Assembly (NCBI GenBank): GCA_009823395.1
Contig: CM020501.1
Span: 16,036,861-16,100,860, forward strand
Source: Thamnaconus septentrionalis
Taxonomy: Eukaryota > Chordata > Actinopteri > Tetraodontiformes > Monacanthidae
Reading direction: 5' to 3'
Length of the DNA: 64,000 bases
The notes beneath the pieces were generated by a model that saw only the letters and a program-made list of their open reading frames with translations, was not told the DNA's origin and made no database searches. How positions within the stretch are numbered: the first letter of the stretch is position 1; each line of letters opens with the position of its first letter. The translations under genes and the position numbers were made by a program. Below are positions 1 to 12,395 of the stretch, in pieces.

Positions 1-379
1 AGAGTGAGAGAGAGAGAGAAATCATGTCTAAATCCCATGAAAATTCAAATTCAGCGTTTGTGGTACGGCTCAACAGTAAATATTTTACTACCCCCACGCT
101 TTAAAGAGTTTAGACTTTTATTCCACACAGGTGGAAAAATGTATTTTGCCCCAACCAAAAAAAGAAAAAGAAATTGAGACAACATTTCTTCTGTTGTCTC
201 TGGCGGCCTCGGCCTCAAAAATAGAGTCGGCTAATGATGGGAGCCTGCAGGCAGCCCGTGGAACGAGCTCAGGCAGCCATTTAGTGTACACCGTGTGCAC
301 ACGGGGCTGGTGAATGTGTGTCTATCTGGGCTTCGCAGGTGTTCTGGAGCACCTATTGTACTCCTATTTTTGATGCTGT
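1..379. other. Non-coding stretch at window start
   Basis: The first 20 bases are a short (AG)n run. The rest shows no repeat, RNA gene or reading frame that I can support. Two 60-codon frames overlap here on opposite strands, but neither resembles a known domain. Confidence 0.5.
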
Positions 380-823
380 CATCCCGTTCCGAAGCCACCC
401 ACCAGCTCCCCCGGAGGCTGCTGGGTTAACACACTCTGACGCCGCCGGGGGTGCGCGGGAACACGGCGCAGACTTTCCCTTTGCAAGGGAGCGGAGCAGT
501 TTACTCTCTCCGAGTCTCGCAGCCCTTCAGCTTCACGCCGTGCACGTCGCGTGTGCTAGCGTGGGCGTTGCGCTCCGTGTGATCTCCGCTCTATAGCATC
601 AGCTAACAGCCCGCCGCCGGCCTCTTCTCCCCGCTAGTCCACGGTTTTTTTACGCCGCGCCTTCGGACCCACCGCACCGACATTAGGTGAATTGAGCTGG
701 AAGCCCAGAGGAGATGCAGTCGGGCTGCGTTTCTCTTCTACCCACTTTTGAAAGCTGCCTGGCTGCGTCCGGCCCAGTGTGCGCTCACAGATGTCGACTC
801 TCGTTGTTCACCGAGAGAACAAT
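380..823 (+). promoter_or_regulatory. CpG island; candidate promoter and first exon
   Basis: By eye there are about 34 CpG dinucleotides between 380 and 690, far more than in the flanking DNA, which is the usual mark of a vertebrate CpG-island promoter. Two donor-like sites follow on the plus strand: AG|GTGAAT near 685 and ATG|GTGAGG near 823. An ATG at 714 opens a frame that crosses the second donor, but its peptide is not recognisable. There is no clear TATA box at a good distance. The inference is a promoter plus a first, perhaps untranslated, exon reading to the right, with later sequence lying in a large intron. It could equally be a CpG-rich enhancer or an orphan island. The transcription start cannot be placed. 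Confidence 0.4.
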
Positions 824-1650
824 GGTGAGGAATTTGAGGCAAACTTTTTTGTTTGGTCTAGTTTCTATTTGTTGTCTAAATAAAAGCTTGACACACACAC
901 ACACGCAGGCTCAAATCGAAGTCAGACCAACAAAATAGCTGTAAGGGAAACACAACACTTTGTACCCTGTCTTGACAGATTTGTGCAGCAAAACTCTGTG
1001 GTTAACCATCACGAGCAGCATCAAAAGAATAGCAGATCCAGGGTTGACCTGAAACTGACGTTGGCTAATAGCTGCTAGCTAACATTCTCGGATCACTTGA
1101 CTTAGCCAGTCATAACGAATGAGGGCAACTCAGTATGACTTGCTACACTAAGTAAATATGATCATATAAAACGACGGGCCACTGAAGCTACAGACGGGAG
1201 AAGCATAATGTACATAGATACAGCTGTTGACTCCAATGACTGATTGTTTCTGTTGATGAATTTCAATGACTTTCTATGTTTTTGTAGAAATAAAAGCATG
1301 GCTTCCATAAATGTTCAAATCTCTGTCAAACAAAGAAAATACTGTGATCTAACTTGCACGCTTGCACTTTGTTCAACGTGTTCCTTCGTTGTGCACAGAT
1401 TGGGGGAAATTGACAGCAGAAAACACCATAGAAAACATAAAATGAACACAAGCCAACAGCTGCCAACCATAGCTGACTTCGCTCTCTGTTTGGCGAAACC
1501 AGCAAGCTACACCAACATTTATTTTTCTTGTTGTTGTTGTTGAAACGAAACCTTAGCCGTTCTACACGCTCAAAGGGGAGAAACATTGCGGCCGAACTTC
1601 TGAACTGTGGTTCATCTTTTCTCAGACCTTATTAGCTTTTGAGTCGGCAC

Positions 1651-1653
<3 letters not shown>
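824..1653. other. Non-coding, low-complexity-poor DNA
   Basis: AT-rich DNA with a 14-base (AC)n run at about 891-904 and a short (TTG)n run near 1530. I see no recognisable gene or transposon. Confidence 0.5.

Positions 1654-1710
<57 letters not shown>
1654..1710. repeat. (GT)n microsatellite
   Basis: An uninterrupted GT dinucleotide tract of about 57 bases. It is likely polymorphic in length and prone to assembly error. Confidence 0.97.
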
Positions 1711-1712
<2 letters not shown>

Positions 1713-1838
1713 CTCTCAGTGATTTTTGCATTATTTGTGAGGCGCATCATTACCATGAACCGCAATTGGCATGTTTACTCACACGAGGCAGAAACCATTA
1801 TTTTTGGCGTCTGTTTGAATGAAAGCAATTAATTGCTT

Positions 1839-1879
1839 TCACACACACGCACACACACACACACACCACACACACACAA
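1839..1879. repeat. Imperfect (CA)n microsatellite
   Basis: A CA dinucleotide tract broken by one CG and one CC step. With the GT tract 130 bases upstream it forms a pair of complementary simple repeats. Confidence 0.93.
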
Positions 1880-2639
1880 CAGAGACGCTGGTGGCTTGCA
1901 GACCACAGCGGCGTGAGGAAACAAGGCGGCTAATGAAAGACAGAGAGGTGGTCAAAGCCGTGACAGAGGTGACAACACTGAAGGCGGGTGGGGGGAGGTT
2001 GGGGAGGGGGAGCTCCGCTCTCGTGACAAATTGGGAGGCAGCTTGTGAAGGAGGGTGACAAATGTCGGCGGCCGGGTGAGGCAGGAAACCAGAGACGCGG
2101 ACGACTGATGGTCGTCAAGCGCAGGTGAGGACCCGAGAAAACGTAGCACGGAGGACGTGTGAGGTGAGACACACCGAGTCTCACACACGCACCAGTAACC
2201 CTCCGAGATCTCTGCTAGGAAATTTAAATGGTATAATGTGTGTAAAAACAAAATGCTTTTTATTCCTGTTCAAGCCAACCAGCACCGGTTCTGAGTCAAG
2301 CCTCTGCTCAACAGTCTTCAACGTTGAGCTTCTGATTCATCAGACTTTGTTAATGCGATATGTGCTGCTGGCTGGCTGGCTAGTTGGATATTCACGCTAG
2401 CTGTTTGTGATTCTGCAGTCAAGGACTCTCTACACCGGCTCCCCTCACTCTTTGTCCATTTTCCCCTTAGCCGAAAAAAAAGCCCTTCTGGACATTTGAC
2501 GTCCAGCGAGAAAGCAGCAGAACTCTTGACTGCTGACGAGTCGAAACATTCAGGGGCACGCAACTGCCCCCTGCTGGCCCTCGCGTGCACTGCGCGAAAA
2601 GAAAGTCAGTCGCGACTCCAAAAAATAAGTGCCGGCGCT
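1880..2639. other. Non-coding stretch
   Basis: Purine-rich between about 1910 and 2050, otherwise unremarkable. The overlapping short frames on both strands have no recognisable domain. Confidence 0.45.
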
Positions 2640-2907
2640 GCGATAGCCGGCCTAAATACCCCTCTTCCTAATTCCGCAACTTTCTCCCCTGCCGCTTGCC
2701 CTCTACCGGAGCGCCACACCACACCCCACCCTACCCTCACCCTAGCCCCTCCCCCCTCCTCCCATCTGACTCACCTGTCTGCTTCGCCATAATTCCTGTC
2801 AGCGCTGCCACAGTAAAGGCATGGATCAGAGGGACAGCAGCTGTCACATATAATTGAAAAGAGAGTTACACCCTCTGTGTGTGTGAGCGCCCGAGCGTGC
2901 GTCTCTC

Positions 2908-2945
<38 letters not shown>

Positions 2946-3080
2946 CGTGCGTGCGAGCCACCACCAGGCAAACCTTGTCATCCTCTCCCCGATCTCCCCG
3001 GACACATCCATCCTTTATTCCTTCATCCCCTCTTCCTCCTCCTCCTCTTCCTCCCCTACCTCCTCCTCCAACCAACAGAA
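2640..3080. repeat. Pyrimidine-rich region with (GT)n core
   Basis: C/T-rich DNA on both sides of a GT tract at 2910-2956 that ends in GCGT steps, followed by (CTC/TCC)n around 3020-3070. The 174-codon and 128-codon frames that cross it read as VCVCVC and proline/serine runs, so they are simple-sequence artefacts. Confidence 0.8.
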
Positions 3081-3564
3081 CTCTTTATTCTGTCCTGAAC
3101 GTCACCTGCTCAGATTCTCGGCGGTTCTCATCACCCGTGCAGGAACCCAGAGTTCCACTGTTCCTCTGTCACAGTCAGTTTATCTCCCCGCGCCCCCAAA
3201 CACAACCCCTCCCCCGCCCCCTTCCCACCTCTGTTTTATTTCGGTCACTCATCATTCGCGCTGCTGTGGTGCCCCTCCCCCTCTACAGAAGTGTTAACTT
3301 CCCTGCTTTTGGCTCACACAGCCCCTTTGTCGCACATCACACCTGGCACTTTGCTTCTTCCAATCCACACACACATACGCTTCCTCACCTTTTCCAGGTA
3401 TGAATGGGGAGTCAAATTCACACGTCACTTGTAAAATTACAGTCGTTCCTGTGCGACTGTTCAAACCTGGAAAGCTGCAATCTGCTTATATAGCATTCCT
3501 CTGTTGTATGTTGTATTTTTCTCACTGCATTGAGCAACTTGAAAGTCTTGTGATGAGGTGGTTT
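3081..3564. other. Non-coding stretch before nested transposons
   Basis: C-rich to about 3370, then average composition. No gene or repeat is recognised. Confidence 0.45.
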
Positions 3565-4122
3565 CACTCTAAGGGCGTGTTCTCATTGCCACGCCGCGAC
3601 TCACCTCGCCTTGCCACGGTTCGATTGTGTTTTCATGGCCCCCGGATCACGAGACCGTGGGCGGTCTAAAGCCTAAGCGAGCCAAGGACGACTTTGTTAA
3701 ATGCCGCGGTGTTCGAGGCTTCCTCGCGGCGAAGAGCCATGTCCTCTCGACGAATCCGTATTTCCTCTCGCCTTCTGTGTTCTGTGTCGAAGGAGTTGGC
3801 GTCGATGTCCGCTCCGACAGGGAACATCGACGAAGACACTCAGTGCGTTTACATGGCACTAGAGAAATTCGAATTATTGCCTTAGTCCGATTATGATCGG
3901 AGAACTCACGTGCATGTAAACACCTTAGTCTGATTATGATCGGAGTTTGAGAACTCCGATTGGAATCGGAGAACTCCGATTGAGACACCCAGATAATGCG
4001 ATTGGAATTCGAATTTCTCTGCCATGTATACGCCTTAGTCGGACTATTAACTGGACAATGCGAGTGCGCATGCGTCACGCCTCCCTCTCGCGACTCATGA
4101 CCGCAGAACTACGTCGTCTTAA

Positions 4123-4293
4123 CAAAACAGAAACCTGGCAAACGCGAATAATAATGCTCACATTTGGAGAGAGGATGAGACCGGGGTGATGCTTCTCTTT
4201 AAAAGAGATGGACATATTAAAATAACGCGCAACGGAGACCTTTTTAAAAAGTTAGCGCAGCAAATGGAGTGCTTTGGCTTTGCGCACCCGTGA
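4123..4293 (+). pseudogene. Myb/SANT-like domain of Harbinger accessory protein (broken)
   Basis: The frame opens after a TAA at 4120-4122, has no start codon, and ends at a TGA at 4291-4293. It contains the pattern W-R-E-D-E-T, then M-L-L-F, then L-F-K-K-L-A-Q-Q-M-E and F-G-F, which matches the first two helices of the Myb/SANT-like DNA-binding domain carried by Harbinger transposons. Immediately after the stop, in a shifted frame from about 4290, the residues REQIRIR resemble the expected continuation of the third helix. The gene is therefore broken by a small frameshift. In intact families this protein binds the transposon ends and helps the transposase reach the nucleus. A plus-strand AATAAA follows at about 4374. 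Confidence 0.7.
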
Positions 4294-4362
4294 ACAAATA
4301 CGTATTCGTTCGTATTTATCTTTCTACCTTTTTGTTCACATTTTTTGTAAGTTAGAAGAATT

Positions 4363-4743
4363 TTAACTTTGTAAATAAAAGCACATGAAGAAGATGTTTT
4401 TCTGATTTGTTTTTATTTTGGTAATTTCGCTGTTATTCTGCTGGAAACGGCGTGCAGTGGCACCAGCTTCCTCCACGGTCGGCACTTTAATGAGCGTGTG
4501 TATAACTGAAGACACCATTCCTTTGCAAAACCTGTACACAAACTCTCCCAGCAGTCTGCTCCGAGCCCGCATCCAACAAGAACGAGACTTTCGGGTCCGT
4601 AGCGACGGCACAAAGCGTAGCATCGAAGACATTGTGTTGTTGTAGCCCTCCAACAGCAAACAACGTTCTTGTCTGCCTTTTAAAATCACCTTGAGCACAA
4701 GAAATAGGGTACGCCTTATCTGCAAAGTAAGTACCACGTACAT
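4363..4743 (-). pseudogene. HARBI1-like transposase N-terminal relic
   Basis: A 126-codon minus-strand frame. Residues 68-75 (FVYRFCKG) and 85-101 (IKVPTVEEAGATARRFQ, about 4441-4492) match the conserved block that lies just before the first catalytic aspartate in HARBI1-type nucleases of the DDE_Tnp_4 family. Sequence upstream of residue 60 is frameshifted relative to the expected helix-turn-helix region; a second minus frame (4487-4852) carries part of it. After residue 104 the homology stops, so the catalytic DDE core is missing. The reading is a truncated, inactive transposase copy. It converges on the Myb-like relic, as in the autonomous family. Confidence 0.68.
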
Positions 4744-5140
4744 TATGTACTATCGTACATATCGTAATGATGTAATATGTCAGCCGAAAGCAGCTGACCA
4801 GCTGAAAAGACTCACTCCACCCCCTAGTGTTGGGAGGACACGTTCCTGTCAATAATTTGAATTTTTCAGCTGCATGTATACGGGGACAAGGTGAGAACTC
4901 CGATTGGACGAGAAAACCGAATTATTGCTTAGTCCGATTAAGCTCTGCATGTAAACGCACTGACTGAGCCAATCCAGTGCCCTGCTCGTCGCTACGTCAC
5001 CACTAAACTTGCTTCGTCTCGCTTGGACCCTGGGGGATTGAGGTACCAAAACAGCACTCCCTACAACCATGTAGCGGCCAGTGCGAACACCCTACAACCG
5101 TACCGTTGCGAGGCGAGGCAATGAGAACGCCCCCAAAGTG

Positions 5141-8100
5141 CTAGCTGGACTCCAGTCCAGCGCACTGGTGTTACACGGGCTTGACAGGTTTTTCCTGCTC
5201 AGACTCGGCTGTATTCTCACAAAATATAAATATATAAAAAAACACGGGTTTGAGAAATAATATTTCATTATTGATTTCCAACTGCTGTAGCCTCCAAATG
5301 GCCCTTTGTCTTGATTTTCAAAGCTTTTCAAACTGCTTTGCAAAATAAGAAAAAAAATGTCTCTTTCGTCAGTTTGTTGCAGTCAATAACCAACGGACTG
5401 ATGTTATTTATGTTGCCTGTGACTTGCTTTATTTTATTCTGAACAGCTGTCACGATCCGTCTTTTCTGGAATCATTTTTTTCTCTTTTTAACCCCAAAAA
5501 AGTCACAAATAACAACATTTTCATTGTGCAAAACAATTTCTTCTGTAAAGCCTTGAAGAAACATCAAGTTTGTCAATAGAACGAGACCTCGGTCCTTCTG
5601 CCAGAAAACGTAGTGATACAGGCTTTTATGTGGCAGCCATCGAACCTCTAAACAGACTCATTGAAATTAAGTTTTTTTGTGACTGGAATGACATGTCTGT
5701 AAAAGTAATGCCCAAGTGAAGTCAAATAGACACATCTTTTGTGGCAATGGCTTGTATGTTTAGGAATTTTTCCTTTTCACAAGATGTAGTGTGTTAGAAC
5801 AAAAAAAAGATCTTGTATTAATTTACCCTTTTGGAACTTGAAGGACTCTGCAGTTGTTCCTTCTCCACAGCTGTGACTGTCTGTGTGATTGTAAATTGGT
5901 GGGTTTAGAGTTGCAAAGAAGGTGGAGGGACGTCAGGGAAACTGTTTGAAAAGAACCCCGTACCCTTCAGTCGAACAAGAAAAAAAACACAAAACAAAAC
6001 ACCTCGAAGGGAAAGGGATTTGTGATCGTTTCAAGGAGCAGCCAAGGTTCAATATAAGAAAGTTAAAGAGGAAAGTGTCACACAGACAGAGACGAGACAG
6101 CCGAGACAAAAGAACATCCGATTTCTGCCCCTCCTCGTCTGCTGTTTTCCTTTTTGTGGCAGATAAATAAAATCAGAGCTCCATCCAGACTCTGTCTGAC
6201 AGGTAAGAGACAAAATGAGGGACGGAGCTCGACGCAGACGGGATTATACGCCAGAACCCAGAGAGTTTTTTTTTTTCTTTTTTCCTCCAATCACACAAAA
6301 AACAAACATGTCAATCACTTTAAAGTCAAGAGAGAGCGTGGCCACCTCATTCCTAGACTCCAGCCTCTCAGCATCCATCGGTAATATTGACAAACAGCAG
6401 CTTTCAAGTCTGCGTCCCTAGTTGGACCTGTGACAAAAATACTGCATTTTAAAAAAAAAAATTCTAAAGGAAAATTTCCAAGGAGTGAACTTGTCTGCGG
6501 CGGAGCTTGAAGCGCAGCGTGTCGAGAGTCCAGGGGTCGGACTCAAACTGTTGTGGGGGCGCAGCTGTTGGCGTTAATTCGATCAGCGGCGGCAGCCGCG
6601 TGTGGAAGCTGAGTGACAGCTGCCAATCACCTGTTATAGCAGACACACACACACACACACACATCCAAAAACACACCTCCTCATGTCCTCCAAGTCCAAC
6701 TTATTCACTTCCATCTGCGCGCGCCTCTGTCGTCGCCGCTGATCAAAGTTCAAACTGAATTTCACATTCTTCTCATCTTCTCAGCGCACTCAGTGGCAGC
6801 CGTGACGCTGCACACATTAACCGGGAAGCAGAATAAATCAGCTTCTCCGCTTCGCTACGTGCCATCTGTGTGGCAGTGGGCGCCTGACATTTGCTCCCAG
6901 GGAAGTGCGGAACCATTGTGTGTGTTTTCCTTCATGTGTTAAAATCAGTATTTGCCCCCTCCTGCCAGGATGTGGCTGATGCTTGATGAACTACGGTGCA
7001 GACCCTTGCCTTGTGATGACAATGAAAGGTTTGAGTAATCTAGATATTAATAAATGTTCCTATTTTTTAACACCAAGAGAATCACCAAAGAGAAAACATG
7101 ATTGTCAGCATATAGTGAGTGTTTTCAGTCCAAATCTGGCCTGCTCTGTATTAGATAATTACTAATTTTTTTTCCAACCCGACACAAATAAGTCCATTTT
7201 GTAGTTTACACATGCTGCTTTTCTTTCCATCTTATAAATGTCCATTGTTATGTCCTTCTATGTGTCTGGAGTTTGGCTCTCTGGTTAGAGACATTATTAT
7301 TTTTTTTTTTAATTTGCTGAGGGCCTTTTTGCCTGCCACCCTGAATCGTGTTCTGTATTCCCTTCCAATAATTTTTAAGAGCATGCCACTCCTATCCTGA
7401 ACAAAAAAGAGCCGAACAGTATCAGCGAGAATGAAAGAAACTCTGTTCAAGAGAGTAGTGATGTTGTCTGGTTCAGAGACTGCAGGGCTGAAGGAAAAGA
7501 CTGGAGGCAGAGCCGGAGGCAGCAGAGATTAAAATGTTGAGCTTCTCTTTGGGAGACACCAGGATGGCGGGAGCAGGAATGAGGACATCAAAGACACAGA
7601 GCACGTTAGACGGCTGAGGAGGTTCGGACGTGTCCAGACGAGGGACAGTGAATATCTGGGTTGGAAGTGGCGGTCAGGAGGTCGGGAGGAGGATCATAAA
7701 AAAGGTTTCACGATGGAGTAACGGAAGACGCAAAGTTAGATGGAGCGAAAGAAGAAGGATGCAGAGGATAGGGAGGCCAGACGGAGGCAGACGATTGGCC
7801 GAGGCCATCCCTCTATGGAGCAGCCGTGAGGGGGAGATGATGTTCACTGGAAAACAGCAAAACGAAATGGAATACACACAAATAGATTCAATATGTGTTT
7901 TTATTTTATTTTCAAGTTATTTGGCTGTCTGCTTGTTTTGGTTGCAGGTCAACAACGCAGTTCAGCCGAGACGCAGCTTCCAGCCAACCGACGGACGCGA
8001 GAGTCTCCGAAGACTCCTGACATTTTGCTTTCAAATTCCATGCAAACATACAGCAGCTGAACATAATAGATACTACACAGTTCTGAGAAAAGGAGAAGCG

Positions 8101-8719
8101 TTGGCCTGCTTTAATTTTTGAGTGGTCATGACAGTTTCAAACAACGCAGACCTAAATAGCCAGCTCTGATCAGCATTCGAGGTCGGCTCAGTGCAGCAGT
8201 GCTTTAGGTCTCGGCAGGTCTAATATGGATTTGTTTTTTAAAAAAGAAAAAAGAAAACATGTCAAAATATCACCTCCTGCCACGAACACGAAAAATCTCC
8301 ACAGGTCCCTGCCCCTCTCTCTCTCTCCCTCCATGTCTCCCTCCACCCGTGCAGGCTGCAGATATGTTTATTTCTGCCGTGGTTTTTTTTTTTTTTTTTT
8401 TGACATTTGGGGATGAGGTTCAGGAGATTGATTCACTTTTGGAGCCAGAGACCACTTGAGTAAGTGCAGTTTTGGCACCTCGGCACCGACTCCATTTCTC
8501 AGCGCCGGAGGTTGTACCAGCCCGTGTGGTCCATTCATTCCGCTGCCATTCTCCTCTCTGCGTCTCGACTTTTCATTCTCCCTGCGATTCTCCACGACTC
8601 CCTCCTTTTTTTGTGCTGTTGTTCGCTCTCCTCTCCCTCTCCCACTGTCTCTCGCCAAAGGCCCCGCGTTCTCATGGAACGTGCGCCTTTGCTTTCCCTC
8701 TTTTGATCGTTCGCTCCAT
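5141..8719. other. 3.6 kb non-coding DNA, no gene seen
   Basis: Mostly single-copy-looking DNA. Visible simple sequence includes an A/T run near 6262-6285, (AC)n at about 6641-6662, a 10-base T run near 7303 and a 17-base T run at about 8384-8401. The 163-codon frame at 7630-8121 lies in a purine-rich stretch and shows no domain. I see no transposon ends. Confidence 0.45.
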
Positions 8720-8721
8720 TT

Positions 8722-8755
<34 letters not shown>
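8720..8755. repeat. (CT)n microsatellite
   Basis: An uninterrupted CT tract inside a pyrimidine-rich region that begins near 8590. A 223-codon frame crossing it is serine/leucine-rich because of the repeat and is not a gene. Confidence 0.95.
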
Positions 8756-8757
<2 letters not shown>

Positions 8758-8919
8758 ACCTTCTCGAAACGCTTTCCGTCCAGGTTGGTCTCTTTGTCGA
8801 TGCATTCATGATGCCTGTTTAGCGTTGCGGTGTATACGTCCTGGAGACCAGTTTGCTGTTTGTCAACTGCCTCGGCCGAACCGGGAATTAATCTCAGCCA
8901 CCTTTTATGCCGCTTTATC

Positions 8920-8960
8920 GGGAGAGAGAGAGAGAGAGAGAGAGATGGGTGGGTGGGTGG
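8920..8960. repeat. (AG)n followed by (GGGT)n
   Basis: About 26 bases of AG repeat followed at once by three GGGT units. It has the opposite strand polarity to the CT tract 170 bases upstream. Confidence 0.9.
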
Positions 8961-9194
8961 TTAGCAGGGGGTGTGGGAGGGTATCTTTATGTCTCCAGGA
9001 AAGCATCCTTCACCTTTTAATTCCATGCACTGGATTAATACAAAAATATGTAGGAGGTGGTGCAGATGTGCATGGCTTTGCATTTTCCTGCATAGATCAG
9101 TGCGCGTGTGGGTGTGTGTGTGCGTGAACATGGCAGTATCATGTCAGGCTCTGTATTGACAAACCATCCTCAATTTCACCTCTCGCCTTTTGCC

Positions 9195-9246
9195 CTCCTC
9201 CCTCCTCATCTTCCTCTTCCTCCTCCTCCTCCTCCTTCTTCCTCTC
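9195..9246. repeat. (TCC)n pyrimidine tract
   Basis: Imperfect TCC trinucleotide repeat within a short C/T-rich stretch. A proline/serine-rich frame across it is a repeat artefact. Confidence 0.85.
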
Positions 9247-9899
9247 AGCCGAGTGTTTGGCCCGCTTTCAAACGGCTGCAGGCTCTGGTGGAATTAGACT
9301 GAGTGCAGCGTAATGAAGAGCGCACCTGACTGGCCTGGGATATTAAATGCCACACACATACAGAACTACAACTACAGCAACACCAACAACTCACGGGCAT
9401 CTCACTCACAAAGGGGCTTCATGAAAACACGACACGCCTGTGAAGGTTTTGGCGAAGAAGACAAGAAGCTGTTTTTATTCCATTTGTCCACTGATTAAAG
9501 CTCCGTCCCACAAACACCGGCTCCATTAAACTCATCGACTGGGTTAACGCTTCGCCTCTGCTATTGATTAACCCATTCGACACCCAATCACAAGTCGAAT
9601 TCATGTCGGGGCTGATGAAGATTAAAAATGAATTCTTTGGCTGGAAAGCAACAAAGTCGATTCCGCACCCAAAAAAGTTGATTTTTCTTTTGTCTTTTGT
9701 TTGGAACTTTTCAAATAAGCTCATTTCTGACTTGAATAGATGTGGAAGGATCTGAGAGTGAGCGGTTCAGGTCTGATAACCCAGGATGTGCTGATGTACC
9801 CACAGAAGGACCGCGGCGGCAGTGACAGACAGACAGTCAGACGCAGAGGAGACCCGGCAGGGATTGGTGAGAATGAGGTGACGCGATTCAAACTGAGAC
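9247..9899. other. Non-coding stretch
   Basis: Average-composition DNA with homeodomain-type words such as TTAATT and ATTAAA. No gene or transposon is recognised. Confidence 0.4.
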
Positions 9900-10085
9900 G
9901 CAGCGGTGGGGGGGAGAGAAAGAAATAAAAGAAAGTTCAGAGAGGGAGAAATTCAGAAGTGGAAGACTTCAAAATAAAGGATGAATGAGGAGGACAAAGA
10001 GACGGAAGCCTGTGGTGAGGTTGGGGAGAAGAGAAGGTGGAGGTCGGGGAGGGCAGACCACGGCGAAGATGGATGGAGGGAGAGG

Positions 10086-10172
<87 letters not shown>

Positions 10173-10380
10173 TCGTGGCCAAAGGTTGGCCGAAAGGTGA
10201 GAGGTAAGGAGGCGAGGGAGGGAGTGAGAGAAATGACAGAGGGAGGGAGAGGAAAGGCGGTGGGCGAGTGGGGATGGGGGAGATGGGGGGGGGTGGGGGA
10301 GGTGGTGGGCTGGGGGGTATAAAGGGAGAATGAGAGGGAGAGAGTGATGGATGGATGGAAGGTGGTGAAACAGAGAGGCG
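9900..10380 (+). repeat. Purine-rich domain with (GA)n and G-quadruplex motif
   Basis: The plus strand is almost all G and A for about 480 bases. It contains an 80-base uninterrupted GA tract at 10089-10168 and runs of three to nine G between 10261 and 10318 that meet the G-quadruplex pattern. Mirror-symmetric purine tracts of this kind can form H-DNA triplexes. Frames of 113 and 207 codons across the tract encode only RERERE or SLSLSL and are artefacts. Confidence 0.9.
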
Positions 10381-10452
10381 GGCTTAGTGGTGATGGATGA
10401 AGCTGCAGCCTGCAGAGCCAGCGCGTCTCCGTGGGTCCCTGCTAGGCCCGCC

Positions 10453-10745
10453 TGCGTGTGTGTGTGTGCGATAACAGAAATGGAATAGAAAGGCAAAGTG
10501 GAAAAATTACAAAAAACAGTCTGTGTGTGTGGGTTGCAGGAAGTGAGCGTGCGCTGGTGCGGGGAGTGTGCACAGGTGTTGGGCGCGTGCACGGGCGCCG
10601 TGTTAGGCGCTGGCTGGACATTAAAGGTCAGCTGGTCTAAATACTCTCGATATATGGAGTGGTGGGGCCACCTGTCTGTGTGTGTGTGTGTGTGTGGCTG
10701 CTATATGAAGCGTGGGTGAGTATTTGTGTGTGTGTGTATGTGTGC
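10453..10745. repeat. Cluster of short (GT)n tracts
   Basis: GT runs at about 10455-10470, 10675-10698 and 10724-10743 separated by GTGC-rich sequence. Probably an old, broken microsatellite array. Confidence 0.85.
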
Positions 10746-11948
<1,203 letters not shown>

Positions 11949-12037
11949 CGTGAGGACGAAGACGGAGAGGGTGCCGAGAGCGGGCCGCCTCTTGTCTGGC
12001 TTACTGAGTGCAGACAGGTGATGGAGATTAATGTCTG

Positions 12038-12395
12038 GAGTGGGTGGGCGGGTTGAGTGAGTGGGTGGGTGGTGGGTGGGTCGGCCGGGTTTGCGAGGAG
12101 GAAGCCAGACTGGCAGCGCGTGAGCTGCATGCGATGGATGTGACGGAGGGAGAGACCCGGGTGGGAGTGACGGGGGGCGGGTCAGTCCAGGGGGGGTCCA
12201 GAGGTAGAGTTGGGGGGGGTCGCTGGGAGTGGGGGGTGTCCAGGGTCCCGAGCCGCCAGGATGGCAGATTGATGAAGGGACGGCGAGATGGAGCGAGGGG
12301 GGGTCGCAGATTGGTGGCAAAGTGACGAGGAGGTGGAGCGAGAGAGGGGGCGGTGTGGGGGGGTGGGAGTAGGAGGGGGAGGGCGGAGAGGGGCG
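12038..12395 (+). repeat. G-rich region with G-quadruplex motifs
   Basis: At 12063-12080 four GGG runs are separated by loops of 1, 4 and 1 bases, a canonical quadruplex pattern. Three more GGG runs sit at 12042-12052. Further G4-G7 runs continue from 12172 to 12390. The region ends in an AT-containing segment near 12400. Confidence 0.85.

Larger units (their letters stand above)
3841..4952. mobile_element. PIF/Harbinger DNA transposon relic, 1,112 bp
   Basis: The termini are inverted copies that begin CAGTGCGTTTACATG. They are flanked by a 3-bp duplication, ACT, at 3838-3840 and 4953-4955. Inside each end are repeated and inverted copies of a word like TTAGTCCGATTA (near 3881, 3925, 4030 and 4928) and of GCATGTAAAC. 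The interior holds two degraded genes in convergent orientation, a Myb/SANT-like one on plus and a HARBI1-like transposase on minus. This two-gene layout and 3-bp duplication are typical of the PIF/Harbinger superfamily. Both genes are truncated or frameshifted, so this copy cannot be autonomous. It inserted into the outer element and is therefore the younger of the two. Confidence 0.82.
3565..5140. mobile_element. Outer inverted-repeat element, split by Harbinger
   Basis: The left edge (3565 onward) reads CACTCTAAGGGCGTGTTCTC and continues ATTGCC. The reverse complement of the right edge (ending 5140) reads CACTTTGGGGGCGTTCTCAT and continues TGCC. The two match over about 25 bases with small differences, so they are imperfect terminal inverted repeats. 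Removing the Harbinger insertion leaves a body of about 460 bp, which fits a non-autonomous MITE. No clear target-site duplication is visible, so the superfamily is uncertain; a hAT-type element is plausible. A short frame starting at the ATG at 3739 runs into the insertion point, and the sequence after 4955 stays open to about 5123, which may be chance. Confidence 0.6.

Noticed and set aside
8456..9127. 223-codon plus-strand frame
   Set aside because: Built from pyrimidine-rich DNA and a (CT)n tract, giving serine/leucine runs. No domain or supporting splice sites.
9969..10592. 207-codon minus-strand frame
   Set aside because: Central part is SLSLSL from the (GA)n tract. Remainder is proline/serine-rich artefact.
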